Shown here: in pieces, positions 7,633 to 15,123 of the stretch
How positions within the stretch are numbered: the stretch's first letter is position 1
How the letters are laid out: the number at the start of each line of letters is the position of its first letter
Assembly: GCF_013407955.1 (NCBI RefSeq)
Contig: NZ_JACCBU010000001.1
Coordinates: forward strand, 4,340,001 to 4,404,000
Reading direction: 5' to 3'
Length of the DNA stretch: 64,000 bases
Source of the DNA: Microlunatus parietis
Lineage (GTDB): Bacteria; Actinomycetota; Actinomycetes; Propionibacteriales; Propionibacteriaceae
Position numbers and translations under genes: made by a program
The notes under the pieces: generated by a model
The model's input: the letters and a program-made list of their open reading frames with translations, nothing else
What the model was told of the DNA's origin: nothing
Databases searched by the model: none

Positions 7633-9336
7633 CTACAGCACCTCGTACCTGACCGGGACGACACCGGCGTTGATGCCGCCGATGACCTTCATGGCCGCGG
7701 TGGAGAGATCGAGGCAACGGCCCTCGATGTACGGTCCGCGGTCGGTCACCGGGACCGTCACCGTCTTGCCGTTGTTGAGGTTGGTCACCTTGACTTTGGT
7801 GCCGAACGGCAGCGACTTGTGCGCCGTGCTGAGCTTCGACGGGTCGAACCAGCCGCCGGTCGCGGTCACCTGGGGCTCGTCGTAGTACGAGGCCTTGCAG
7901 GTGCCCTTCTTCGCCTTGTCGTCGTCGCCGGACTTGTCCACCGTCCCCGAGCCGCCCGCCGACGGGTGGCCGGAGGAGTAGGTGGTGACGTGCACGTGGT
8001 CGTAGTGGTTCGCCGAGTCGTTGCCGCGGCCGGCCATCCAGCGCCAGCCCTCGCTGTCCCGCTCGATGTTCCAGATCCGCTGCTGCCAGATCAGGTAGTT
8101 GATCCCGTACTTCTTGTGGTTCTTCTTCAGGTACGAGGCGATCTCGTCACCGAGCGCCTTGCCTGCGGAGGTGCCGTACTTCGGGATCATGATGTCGATC
8201 GCACGACCGTCCCGGTGTTCCGCGTTCCAGGAGTCGGCCCGGACCCCGTAGAAGGTCTTGACCTGCGGGAACTTCTCCAGGATCGCGCGGTGGACCTTGA
8301 TCGAGTTCGCCTGCAGGCCCCTCTCGACCGCGTAGTCGCCGGCGTCCAACGACGGACCGTCGTCGTTGCCCGAGTCGTCCGCGTCGTCCGCGTCGTCGCT
8401 CTTCGGCTTCGACGTGGACAGGTACTTGGCGGTGACCCAGCGAACGGCGTTGTCGTAGATGATCTGGGCGCGGCCGTCCTTGATCACGCCGGTGATCTTG
8501 AGCTTGGTGCCCTTCGGGACGTCGCCGAGATCCTTGAAGTTGTCCGAGCTGCTCGACCTGATCATGAGCTCCGTGGTCGCGTACCGGGTGCCGACCACCT
8601 TGGGCAGCTCCGGCACCACCGGCGTGTTGACCTTGGTGTTGGACAGGTACTTCGCGGTGACCCAGCGGACGGCGTCGCCGTAGATGATCTGGGCCCGGCC
8701 GTTCTGTGTGGCGCCGGTGATCTTGAGCTTGGTGCCCTTCTTGACCTCGGTGATGATGCCGAAGTCGTCGTCCGACGTGGTCCTGATCAAGAGATCGGCG
8801 GTCGCGGTGCGAGTGCCGGTGATCTTGGGCAGGCCGTTGGAGCTGGCCAGGTACTGGGTGCTGACCCAGCCCTTGCCCTGGCTTAGCGTGACCTCGGCGA
8901 AGCCGCGGGAGGTCTTGCCGGTGAGCGTCACCTTCATGCCCTCGGGCAGGGTGGTGATGCGGTCGTAGGAGAGGCCAGGACCCTTGCGTACGTTGAGATC
9001 CGTGGTCGTGATCTTGACGCTGCCGGTGTTGATGTCACCGGGCGCCGGCAGGTCGGATTCCTTCTCCAGGTACTTGCTGGAGATGTAGGCGATGCTGCCG
9101 TTGAACCGGACCTTGGTCCAGCCGTTGCTGGAGCCGAGGGCGGTGATCGTGCCGCCTCGGTACAGGCCGCCGATGATCGATTTCGAGGTGCTCGGGCCGG
9201 ACCTGATGTTGACCCCTTCGGTGGCGGTGGCCTGCCAGCCGGCCTCGGCCGGTTGCGTCCCCAGCAGGCCGACCACCACGCCCGCCGTTACGGCGAGGGC
9301 CGACACGGTCTTGACCGCGCGGATGGTGATACTCAC
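7633..9336 (-). CDS. Secreted multi-SH3 / M15-like / RlpA-type cell-wall protein
   Basis: A 567-residue exported protein. After a signal peptide (VSALAVTAGVVVGLLGTQPAEA) come four bacterial SH3 repeats at about 35-90, 108-165, 172-230 and 245-305. An Asp-rich linker leads to a module with FYGVRADSWNAEHRDGRAID and NHYDHVHVTTY, resembling the ARB-07466-type, M15-like C-terminal domain. The C-terminus is a double-psi beta-barrel of RlpA type (TCKASYYD, FGTKVKVTNL, VTDRGPY, LDLS). SH3 repeats anchor to wall glycan, and the other two domains are linked to peptidoglycan cleavage or binding. Start is GTG after AGGAGGAAGAG. The combination of domains is unusual. Confidence 0.88.
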   Translation of the reverse strand: MSITIRAVKTVSALAVTAGVVVGLLGTQPAEAGWQATATEGVNIRSGPSTSKSIIGGLYRGGTITALGSSNGWTKVRFNGSIAYISSKYLEKESDLPAPGDINTGSVKITTTDLNVRKGPGLSYDRITTLPEGMKVTLTGKTSRGFAEVTLSQGKGWVSTQYLASSNGLPKITGTRTATADLLIRTTSDDDFGIITEVKKGTKLKITGATQNGRAQIIYGDAVRWVTAKYLSNTKVNTPVVPELPKVVGTRYATTELMIRSSSSDNFKDLGDVPKGTKLKITGVIKDGRAQIIYDNAVRWVTAKYLSTSKPKSDDADDADDSGNDDGPSLDAGDYAVERGLQANSIKVHRAILEKFPQVKTFYGVRADSWNAEHRDGRAIDIMIPKYGTSAGKALGDEIASYLKKNHKKYGINYLIWQQRIWNIERDSEGWRWMAGRGNDSANHYDHVHVTTYSSGHPSAGGSGTVDKSGDDDKAKKGTCKASYYDEPQVTATGGWFDPSKLSTAHKSLPFGTKVKVTNLNNGKTVTVPVTDRGPYIEGRCLDLSTAAMKVIGGINAGVVPVRYEVL

Positions 9337-9387
9337 GGACTCTTCCTCCTAAGGCGGCCTTCCCGGACCGTCTGAACGGATTCCCCT

Positions 9388-9479
9388 GGTGACGCCGTCA
9401 CCTGCGCCCCCCACGTCACGCCAGTAACAACAACCCCAAGCTGCGCAGGACTTTAATCTCGTAACATCCGTCACGGCAA
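9388..9479 (-). promoter_or_regulatory. Promoter with MtrA-like GTnAC repeats upstream of the wall-protein gene
   Basis: Reading leftward, TTGCCG (9474-9479) and TAAAGT (9450-9455) are separated by 18 bases and look like -35 and -10 elements. GTnAC-n4-GTnAC direct repeats occur at 9461-9474 (in the spacer) and 9415-9428. The inverted repeat GGTGACgccGTCACC lies at 9388-9402 in the leader. MtrA of the MtrAB system binds GTnAC-type direct repeats before wall-hydrolase genes, so MtrA control is a reasonable inference. No c-di-AMP riboswitch signature is present in the leader. Confidence 0.45.
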
Positions 9480-9686
9480 GTGTTTGAGTAGGGATCTAAG
9501 GTTGATTTCAAGTCGACACGCCGTGAGCGGGTCAAAAATCACACCCGTGTTATTCCGCTCTGACCAGCGGCGGAACCGCTCTGCGGGATGGTTACGATCT
9601 CCGTACGGGTGCGCCGGAACCCTCAGGGACAACTCGAACCGGCGGCAGAAGCCTGAGAAGAAGTACGGGAACGCGAGAGGTGGGGC

Positions 9687-10040
9687 GTGGCGATCGACCT
9701 GTCGACCGAGCGGTTCGAGGAACTGGTCGCGCTCGCCCTCGACGAGATCCCGCCCGAGCTGGCCGCGCTGATCGACAACTGCGTGATCCTGGTGGAGGAC
9801 GATCCGCCGCCGGACGAGCCGGACCTACTGGGCCTCTACGACGGCATCCCGCTGACCGAGCGCGGCACCGATTACGCCGGCGTGCTGCCGGACCGGATCT
9901 TCATCTACCGGCGCCCCACCCTGGCCATCTGCGACACCCTCGACGACGTCGTCGAGGAGGTCCACATCACCGTCGTCCACGAGATCGCCCACCACTTCGG
10001 CATCGACGACGACCGCCTCCACGCCCTCGGCTACGCCTAA
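9687..10040 (+). CDS. Zincin-like metallopeptidase family protein (PF06262 type)
   Basis: A 117-residue protein, close to the usual length for this minimal zincin family. VVHEIAHHFGIDDDRL near the C-terminus is an HExxHxxGxxD zinc site. The middle has GLYDGIPLTERG and IFIYRRPTLA, conserved in the family. GTG start follows GAGAGGTGGGG. It is an intracellular protein; the substrate is unknown. It diverges from the wall-protein gene. Confidence 0.92.
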   Translation: MAIDLSTERFEELVALALDEIPPELAALIDNCVILVEDDPPPDEPDLLGLYDGIPLTERGTDYAGVLPDRIFIYRRPTLAICDTLDDVVEEVHITVVHEIAHHFGIDDDRLHALGYA

Positions 10041-10505
10041 CCCAAAAAGACTCCGCCGACCAGTCACAAAAGCAGCGGTTTTGACGGCGTGTCGCTGCTG
10101 AACTGACCGGTCGATCTTGGCGTCGGTGGATGGTTGGTCAGCTGGCCTGGGCCGAAGGTCGGCCGAGCTGGGTGAGCCTACCGGACAGGGGTGGTAGGCC
10201 GGTGCGGGAGAGGTCGGCGAGCGGGGGCGGACCGCAGTGCGGGCTGCGGCGCGCAGGGAGGTCCGGGCGGAGCGCGAAGGTCGGGCGGAGCGGCAAGTCG
10301 GGCGGAGCGGGAAGGTCGGACGCACCGGGCCCCGGCGTTGCCCGCGTTGAGGGCTCAGGTCCGCGCCCTCGGGTGTAGGGCGCGGACGCAGCAGGTCGCC
10401 TGCGAATCCGCTACAGGCTCATTTGCGGCAGGACCTCCCCGCAGGGCTCGGGCGGCACCGAGGTCGGTTCGGTCCGGGGTCGTGCAAGCTCGCTGGTCGG
10501 GCGGG
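10041..10505. repeat. 465-base gene-free stretch with short tandem repeats
   Basis: No convincing gene lies between the zincin and the SGNH hydrolase, which converge here. At 10261-10328 a 17-19 base unit of the form GTCGGGCGGAGCGG plus 3-5 bases is repeated about three and a half times, after a purine-rich GGAGAGGTCGGCGAGCGGGG stretch. It could be a degenerate minisatellite. A minus-strand frame covers part of it but has no domain. Confidence 0.5.
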
Positions 10506-11573
10506 TCAGTCGGCTTGGCGGTCCAGGCGGCGGAGCTCGGCGAGGGCGTCGGCGATCGAGTCGGGGTCGTCCGAACCGAGTTTCCGGACCAGGCGCTTGA
10601 TCTCGGCCGGGGCGATGCCGTGCTGCCGGGCGGCGCGCAGGTTGGCCAGGGTGTCCAGGTCGAGCGCCAGCACGGCGTCGGCCTCACGCCGCAAAGCCGC
10701 GGCCCGGCTCTCGGGGGCGGGCGCTTTGAGGACCTTGCGGGCCAGGCTGGTCGGGTCGAACGGGGACCCGGTCAGCGCGGGGCCGAACAGGGCCGCGTAG
10801 CCGACGTTGCCGTCCCGGTTCGGGTGGTAGGACTCCTCGATCGGGTTGCTCAGGCCGTTGATCCACTCCGAGTCGTCGCAGACCGCATGGCCGTCGAAGG
10901 AGGCTCGCGGATCGACGAAGGTGAAGCCGTGGTCGGCGGCCTTGGCGGCGATCAGGGTGTCGAGGTTGTCGGAGCCGGCGTTGAGTGCCGACTGCTCCGA
11001 GGGGCTGAAGAAGGTGGCGAGATTGCAGTCCTCGCCGTTGAACAGCCACGGGTACCCGCCGACCGCCACCTCGGCATTCGGTGCGGCGGCTGCGATGGCG
11101 CCGAACAGGGAGTCGTAGCGGCCCGGAAGTCGGTTGGCGATGATCGCATTGCCCTCCGCGATGGCCTCCTCGCAGTCGCTCAGCCAGCCCGGCTGGGCGC
11201 ATTCGGTGAGGACGTCGGCGAAGCCTGCGTCGTTGCCGCCGATCGTCATCGAGACGTACGCGGTGCCGCTGCTCAGGGCCTGCAGCTGGTTGGCGGCCAC
11301 GTCGGCGGTGACGGCGCCGCTGCATGCCTGGTAGCTCAGGGCGAGGCCGTACGCGTCGGCCAGCAGGGCCGGATAGCCGTACGGGGACCGGTAGCAGTCG
11401 TCCTGCTTGTCCCGGGTGCCGACGCCGGCCGAGTAGGAGTCGCCGAGGGCGACGAACTGGGGAGCGACCGCCTGCGCGGGCGTGACGCCCAGCGAACTGA
11501 GCAGGGCGGCCAGGACTGTGGTGGCGGCGGCGACGATCGAGCCCCGCAGAAGCTTCGATGGAATCACCCTCAC
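10506..11573 (-). CDS. Secreted SGNH-family lipase/esterase with C-terminal extension
   Basis: A 355-residue protein with a Sec signal peptide ending near PAQA. FVALGDSYSAGVG is the GDSL block with the nucleophile Ser, TIGGND is block III, and EESYHPNRDG carries the catalytic His with DxxH-like spacing. Cys residues in DDCYRSP, YQACSGA and LSDCEE suggest disulfides as in Streptomyces SGNH lipases. About 70 C-terminal residues after the catalytic His are charged and helical and not part of the usual domain. GTG start at 11573. Confidence 0.88.
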   Translation of the reverse strand: MRVIPSKLLRGSIVAAATTVLAALLSSLGVTPAQAVAPQFVALGDSYSAGVGTRDKQDDCYRSPYGYPALLADAYGLALSYQACSGAVTADVAANQLQALSSGTAYVSMTIGGNDAGFADVLTECAQPGWLSDCEEAIAEGNAIIANRLPGRYDSLFGAIAAAAPNAEVAVGGYPWLFNGEDCNLATFFSPSEQSALNAGSDNLDTLIAAKAADHGFTFVDPRASFDGHAVCDDSEWINGLSNPIEESYHPNRDGNVGYAALFGPALTGSPFDPTSLARKVLKAPAPESRAAALRREADAVLALDLDTLANLRAARQHGIAPAEIKRLVRKLGSDDPDSIADALAELRRLDRQAD

Positions 11574-11651
11574 GATCCTGGCAGATCCTTACCCCCACTG
11601 GAAGGCCTGTGCAAACTCTTGGCCGACTGTTCGCCTGATCGATCCGAGACG

Positions 11652-11966
11652 CTAGCCGAGCAGGATGTAGCTGGTGGCCCCCAGCGCGATGATCACGACC
11701 AGCAGGGTCAACGCGGCGACGGTACGGCCGTCGGTGGCCAGTCGGTTCGTGTGCCAGGTGGCGTTGTTGATCTTGTAGCGGAGCCCGGACAGCCAGCCGA
11801 GCGCGCCGCCGGCGATGATCGCGACGGCGGCGACCATGAACGCCATCGCCGGTGACTCGCCGAAGACCAAGCGGGCGATGATCAAGGCGCAGGCGAGACC
11901 GGACAGGGTGGTGCGCTGCCAGGCCAGCGTGGTCCGTTCGTTCTGCAGCCCAGGGTCCGTCGGCAT
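11652..11966 (-). CDS. DUF202 membrane protein
   Basis: A 104-residue protein with NERTTLAWQRTTLSGLA at the start, the hallmark of DUF202, followed by three membrane helices. It lies 6 bases after the other DUF202 gene, so the two are co-transcribed and may form a hetero-oligomer. The function of the family is not established. Confidence 0.88.
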   Translation of the reverse strand: MPTDPGLQNERTTLAWQRTTLSGLACALIIARLVFGESPAMAFMVAAVAIIAGGALGWLSGLRYKINNATWHTNRLATDGRTVAALTLLVVIIALGATSYILLG

Positions 11967-11972
11967 GATCGA

Positions 11973-12359
11973 CTACTGGAGGACGACGACGACCGCGACC
12001 ACGGCGACCACGGCGATCCCGACGGCGATCAGGGTGAGCAACGGCGACGACGGCAGCGGCAGCTTCAGACGAAGGGCCCGTTCGTTGCGGATCCACCGGG
12101 TCAGCCCGCCGACGCCGCAGGCCAGTCCGCAGGCGATCAGCGCGATCGCGGCGACCCGCACCTCGAGCTGGACCGGCCCGCCGATCCCGGCGATCGCCAT
12201 CACGCCGACGCCGCCGGCCAGAAATCCCAGCGCGGTACGGATCCAGGCCAGGAAGGTGCGCTCGTTGGCCAGCGTGAACCGCGGATCGGGCTCCGTGCCG
12301 GCACCGTAGACGTGGCGCGGCCAACGGCGGTCCGGTTCTCCGGACGGCGGTTCGGTCAC
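11973..12359 (-). CDS. DUF202 / YidH-type membrane protein
   Basis: A 128-residue protein. A charged cytoplasmic N-terminus precedes FTLANERTFLAWIRTALGFLAGG, the DUF202/YidH motif, then two more hydrophobic helices; the last is almost pure Val/Ala/Ile. It is the first gene of the DUF202 pair and lies 30 bases after the GroEL-apical-like gene on the same strand, so all three may be co-transcribed. Confidence 0.9.
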   Translation of the reverse strand: MTEPPSGEPDRRWPRHVYGAGTEPDPRFTLANERTFLAWIRTALGFLAGGVGVMAIAGIGGPVQLEVRVAAIALIACGLACGVGGLTRWIRNERALRLKLPLPSSPLLTLIAVGIAVVAVVAVVVVLQ

Positions 12360-12389
12360 GCTGGAGATCCTAGTCGTGGCCGTCCGGGC

Positions 12390-13085
12390 TCAGTCCGCGG
12401 AGGCGAGGACGACGTGGCTCGCCCGCGCCTCGGCGATCCACCGGGCACAGCGGCCGAGCGCGTCGTCCGGGACGTAGCCGGCCCGCAGATCGCCGACCGG
12501 TGTCACGGTCGCGCCGGTGGCCTGGGCGGCGGCCGCGAGGGCCTCGGCGTCCCCGATCACGGCGAGTACGCCGAGCATCCGGCGGATCTGGTTCACCTCC
12601 AGCGTCCTCCGTACGTCCTCGGCGAACTCGGGCGCCATGATCACCAACGATCCGCGGGCCGCGATCGTCCGCTCCAGGACGCCGAGCAGCTCCCGTACCG
12701 AGTGCAGGGGGTCGGCGCAGAGGAGCACCCGCGGCGTGTCCAGCACAGCCCAGCCGCTCGCCTTGTCGGTGACGAAATGAGCGGACGCCCGCCGCACCGG
12801 CAGGGTGATCGTTGCCGGGTCCTTGATCAACGCGGCGAGCTCGGTGCGCTGGTCCTCGGTCAGGTCCGTGCTCGGGGCGTTCTCCGGTGGGCGGTGCGCC
12901 TCCAGGTCGTTCAGGTAGTGCGGGGCCGGCGAGTCCGGCGAGAACCTCGGGATGTCCCGCTTCGGCGGCGAGGCGAGCTGGTCCAGGGCATGCTGTCGCC
13001 GCCGGCGGTCGGAGACGGCGCCGTAGACGATCACGGCGACGCCGATCACTGCGACGACGATCAGACCGAGGATCCAGGAATCCAT
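12390..13085 (-). CDS. Membrane-anchored protein with a GroEL apical-domain-like module
   Basis: A 231-residue protein. Residues 1-25 form a membrane helix (MDSWILGLIVVAVIGVAVIV), followed by a charged linker to about residue 95. The rest follows the GroEL apical domain in order: SAHFVTDKASGWAVLDTP for the SPYFVTD...AVLEDP strand, LLGVLERTIAARGSLVIMA for the LLPVLEKV...GKPLLIIAE helix-strand, TLEVNQIRRML for TLVVNKIRGT, and ALAAAAQATGATVTPVG for the QDIAxLTGGxVISEE part. Equatorial and intermediate (ATPase) domains are absent. I infer a tethered, ATP-independent client-binding module. The long minus-strand frame extends upstream to 14090 only as antisense of the KAS III gene; the true start is ATG at 13085. 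Confidence 0.8.
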   Translation of the reverse strand: MDSWILGLIVVAVIGVAVIVYGAVSDRRRRQHALDQLASPPKRDIPRFSPDSPAPHYLNDLEAHRPPENAPSTDLTEDQRTELAALIKDPATITLPVRRASAHFVTDKASGWAVLDTPRVLLCADPLHSVRELLGVLERTIAARGSLVIMAPEFAEDVRRTLEVNQIRRMLGVLAVIGDAEALAAAAQATGATVTPVGDLRAGYVPDDALGRCARWIAEARASHVVLASAD

Positions 13086-13127
13086 ACCGTTCAGCCTGCC
13101 ACAGCGCTGCTGGATTACAGTCTGATC

Positions 13128-14081
13128 ATGAGCGAGACGGCACGCATCGGTTCGAGGGTCGTGGCAACGGGGCACTACCAGCCGGACCGGGTGCTGACGA
13201 ACGACGAGTTGGCGACCATCGTCGAGACCTCGGACGAATGGATCAGGCTGCGCACCGGCATCGCCACCCGGCGGATCGCTCGCGACGACGAGACGGTGGT
13301 CGATCTGGCCGAGGCCGCCGGTCGGGACGCGCTCGACTCCGGCGACGTCACGGCCGACGAGATCGATCTTGTGATCGTCGCCTCCTGCACCTCTGATCAA
13401 CGCTCGCCCAACACGGCCGGCCGGGTGGCGCAGCGGTTGGGGCTGAACGGCCCGGCGATCATCGACGTCAACGTGGCCTGTTCCGGATACGTCCACGCCC
13501 TGGCCGTCGCCGATCAGGCGATCCGGGCCGGCTCGGCGACGACGGCGCTGGTGATCGGTGCCGAGAAGCTGTCGGCCTACACGGACTGGACCGATCGGAC
13601 CACCTGCGTCCTGGTCGCCGACGCCGCCGGCGCGATGATCTTGCAACGCACCGACCGGCCGACGGTCAGCGACGTCACCTGGGGTTCGGTGCCCGAGCTC
13701 GCCGGTGCGGTACGGATCGAGCCGCCGGCCGAGAAGTTCGCCCAGGAAGGGAAATCCGTCTTCAAGTGGGGGATCTCCGCGGCCGAGGGGCTGGCCCGGC
13801 AGAGCGTCCGGCGCGCCGGCTACGAGCTGTCCGAGATCGGCGTCTTCGTCAGCCATCAGGCGAACCTGCGGATCATCGAACCGCTGGCCCGCCAGCTCGG
13901 CCTGACCGATGCGATCGTCGCGACCGACATCACGGCCTCCGGGAACACGTCCGCGGCGAGCATCCCGCTGGCGTTCTCCAAGCTCGCCAAGGCCGGCGAG
14001 CTGCCGGCCGACACGCCGACGCTGCTGTTCGGCTTCGGCGGCGGGTTCGCCTACGCCGGCCTGGTGATCCGTACTCCGTGA
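13128..14081 (+). CDS. 3-oxoacyl-ACP synthase III family protein (KAS III)
   Basis: A 317-residue FabH-type thiolase-fold enzyme. The catalytic Cys is in DVNVACSGYVHAL, His in VFVSHQANLRII and Asn in ITASGNTSAASIPLA, so the Cys-His-Asn triad is complete. The N-terminal DEWIRLRTGIATRR is the usual CoA/ACP-binding region. KAS III enzymes start fatty-acid chains by condensing acyl-CoA with malonyl-ACP; paralogues serve specialised pathways. No acyl carrier or other fab genes adjoin it, so housekeeping FabH is uncertain. It diverges from the GroEL-apical-like gene across 42 bases. Confidence 0.9.
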   Translation: MSETARIGSRVVATGHYQPDRVLTNDELATIVETSDEWIRLRTGIATRRIARDDETVVDLAEAAGRDALDSGDVTADEIDLVIVASCTSDQRSPNTAGRVAQRLGLNGPAIIDVNVACSGYVHALAVADQAIRAGSATTALVIGAEKLSAYTDWTDRTTCVLVADAAGAMILQRTDRPTVSDVTWGSVPELAGAVRIEPPAEKFAQEGKSVFKWGISAAEGLARQSVRRAGYELSEIGVFVSHQANLRIIEPLARQLGLTDAIVATDITASGNTSAASIPLAFSKLAKAGELPADTPTLLFGFGGGFAYAGLVIRTP

Positions 14082-14104
14082 TTTGATCATGCCCGGCTCT
14101 TGAG

Positions 14105-14120
14105 TTCAACGAAGGTTGAA
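14105..14120. promoter_or_regulatory. Palindromic operator candidate before the MDR oxidoreductase gene
   Basis: TTCAAC-GAAG-GTTGAA is a perfect 6-bp inverted repeat with a 4-base spacer, ending 16 bases before the ATG of the downstream gene. Its position fits repression of the oxidoreductase. No regulator gene is adjacent, so the binding protein is unknown. Confidence 0.45.
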
Positions 14121-14136
14121 GTTGCAGACTCGGTGC

Positions 14137-15123
14137 ATGAGACAAGTGGAAGTGATCGAATTCGGCGGCCCCGAGGTCTTGACGATCAAGGAGAGTCCCG
14201 ATCCCCGGCCCGGTCCGGGACAGCTGTTGATCGACGTCGCGGTGGCCGGCGTCCAGTCGCTGGACGGCTATCTGCGCCGCGGCGCGTGGCCGGACTTCCT
14301 GCCCGGCCCGCCGCCCTATGCGCCGGGCCTCGAGGCGGCCGGTGTGGTCGCGGCGGTGGGCGACGGCGTGGACCCGGCGTGGCTCGGGCGTCGGGTCGTG
14401 GCCAGCCTGACCGGCGGTGGTTACGCGAGCCGAGTCGTGGCCGGCGTCGACGACGTCCTCCCGGTTCGCGACGATCTGGACCTGGAGCAGGCCATGGCGC
14501 TGTTGCACGACGGCAGCACCGCCGCCGCGCTGCTCGAGGAGACGCCGGTCGAAGCGGGCGAGACCGTACTGGTGCTGCCGGCCGCCGGCGGGCTCGGCTC
14601 GGTCCTGGTGCAACTCGCGGTGATCGCCGGTGCCCGGGTGATCGGCGCCGCCCGTGGTTCGGCGAAGCTGTCCGTGATCAAGGAGCTCGGCGCCGACCAG
14701 GCGGTGGACTACGGCGAGCCCGGCTGGCCGGATCAGGCCGGACCGGTCGATGTCGTCTTCGACGGAGTCAGCGGTGATCTTGGTCGGGCGGCGTTCGGCA
14801 CGGTCCGGGCCGGCGGCCGGTACGCGAACTACGGCAACGCCAGCGGTGCCGAGTCGTTCGTCACCCCCGACGAGGCGTCCGGGCGAGGGATCCGGCTGCG
14901 CGGGATGGAGCAACTGGAGTCGTTCCTGGCCGAGCGGTCGCGCCGCTTCGCCGACGTGCAGCGGCTGGCCGCGGCCGGCACGATCCGGCCGATCATCGGC
15001 CGGACCTATCCGCTGGATCAGGTGGCCGAGGCGCACCGGGCGATCGAGGCGCGGGAGATCTCCGGGAAGGTGCTGCTCATTCCGGGCCGGCCCGGCGAGC
15101 CAGGTGGAGCACCAGGTCGCTGA
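14137..15123 (+). CDS. Zinc-free MDR/quinone-oxidoreductase-like enzyme
   Basis: A 328-residue medium-chain dehydrogenase/reductase. The N-terminal domain has MRQVEVIEFGGPEVLTIKE and APGLEAAGVVAAVGDGV. The Rossmann part has VLVLPAAGGLGSVLVQLA and ELGADQAVDYGE, and it ends HRAIEAREISGKVLLIPG. This is the quinone oxidoreductase subgroup, which uses NADPH to reduce quinones or enals and lacks the structural zinc Cys set. I chose the ATG at 14137, where the domain begins. The last 47 bases overlap the convergent methyltransferase gene. Confidence 0.88.
   Translation: MRQVEVIEFGGPEVLTIKESPDPRPGPGQLLIDVAVAGVQSLDGYLRRGAWPDFLPGPPPYAPGLEAAGVVAAVGDGVDPAWLGRRVVASLTGGGYASRVVAGVDDVLPVRDDLDLEQAMALLHDGSTAAALLEETPVEAGETVLVLPAAGGLGSVLVQLAVIAGARVIGAARGSAKLSVIKELGADQAVDYGEPGWPDQAGPVDVVFDGVSGDLGRAAFGTVRAGGRYANYGNASGAESFVTPDEASGRGIRLRGMEQLESFLAERSRRFADVQRLAAAGTIRPIIGRTYPLDQVAEAHRAIEAREISGKVLLIPGRPGEPGGAPGR

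Noticed and set aside
9337..9480. c-di-AMP (ydaO-type) riboswitch before the wall-protein gene
   Set aside because: Such riboswitches precede wall-hydrolase genes in actinobacteria, and I looked for them, but the conserved GGGGTGAAT and GTCAGCTAACC blocks are absent from the leader.
13086..14090. Upstream extension of the GroEL-apical-like frame
   Set aside because: It is antisense of the KAS III gene and lacks protein-like composition; the membrane helix right after ATG 13085 marks the true start.
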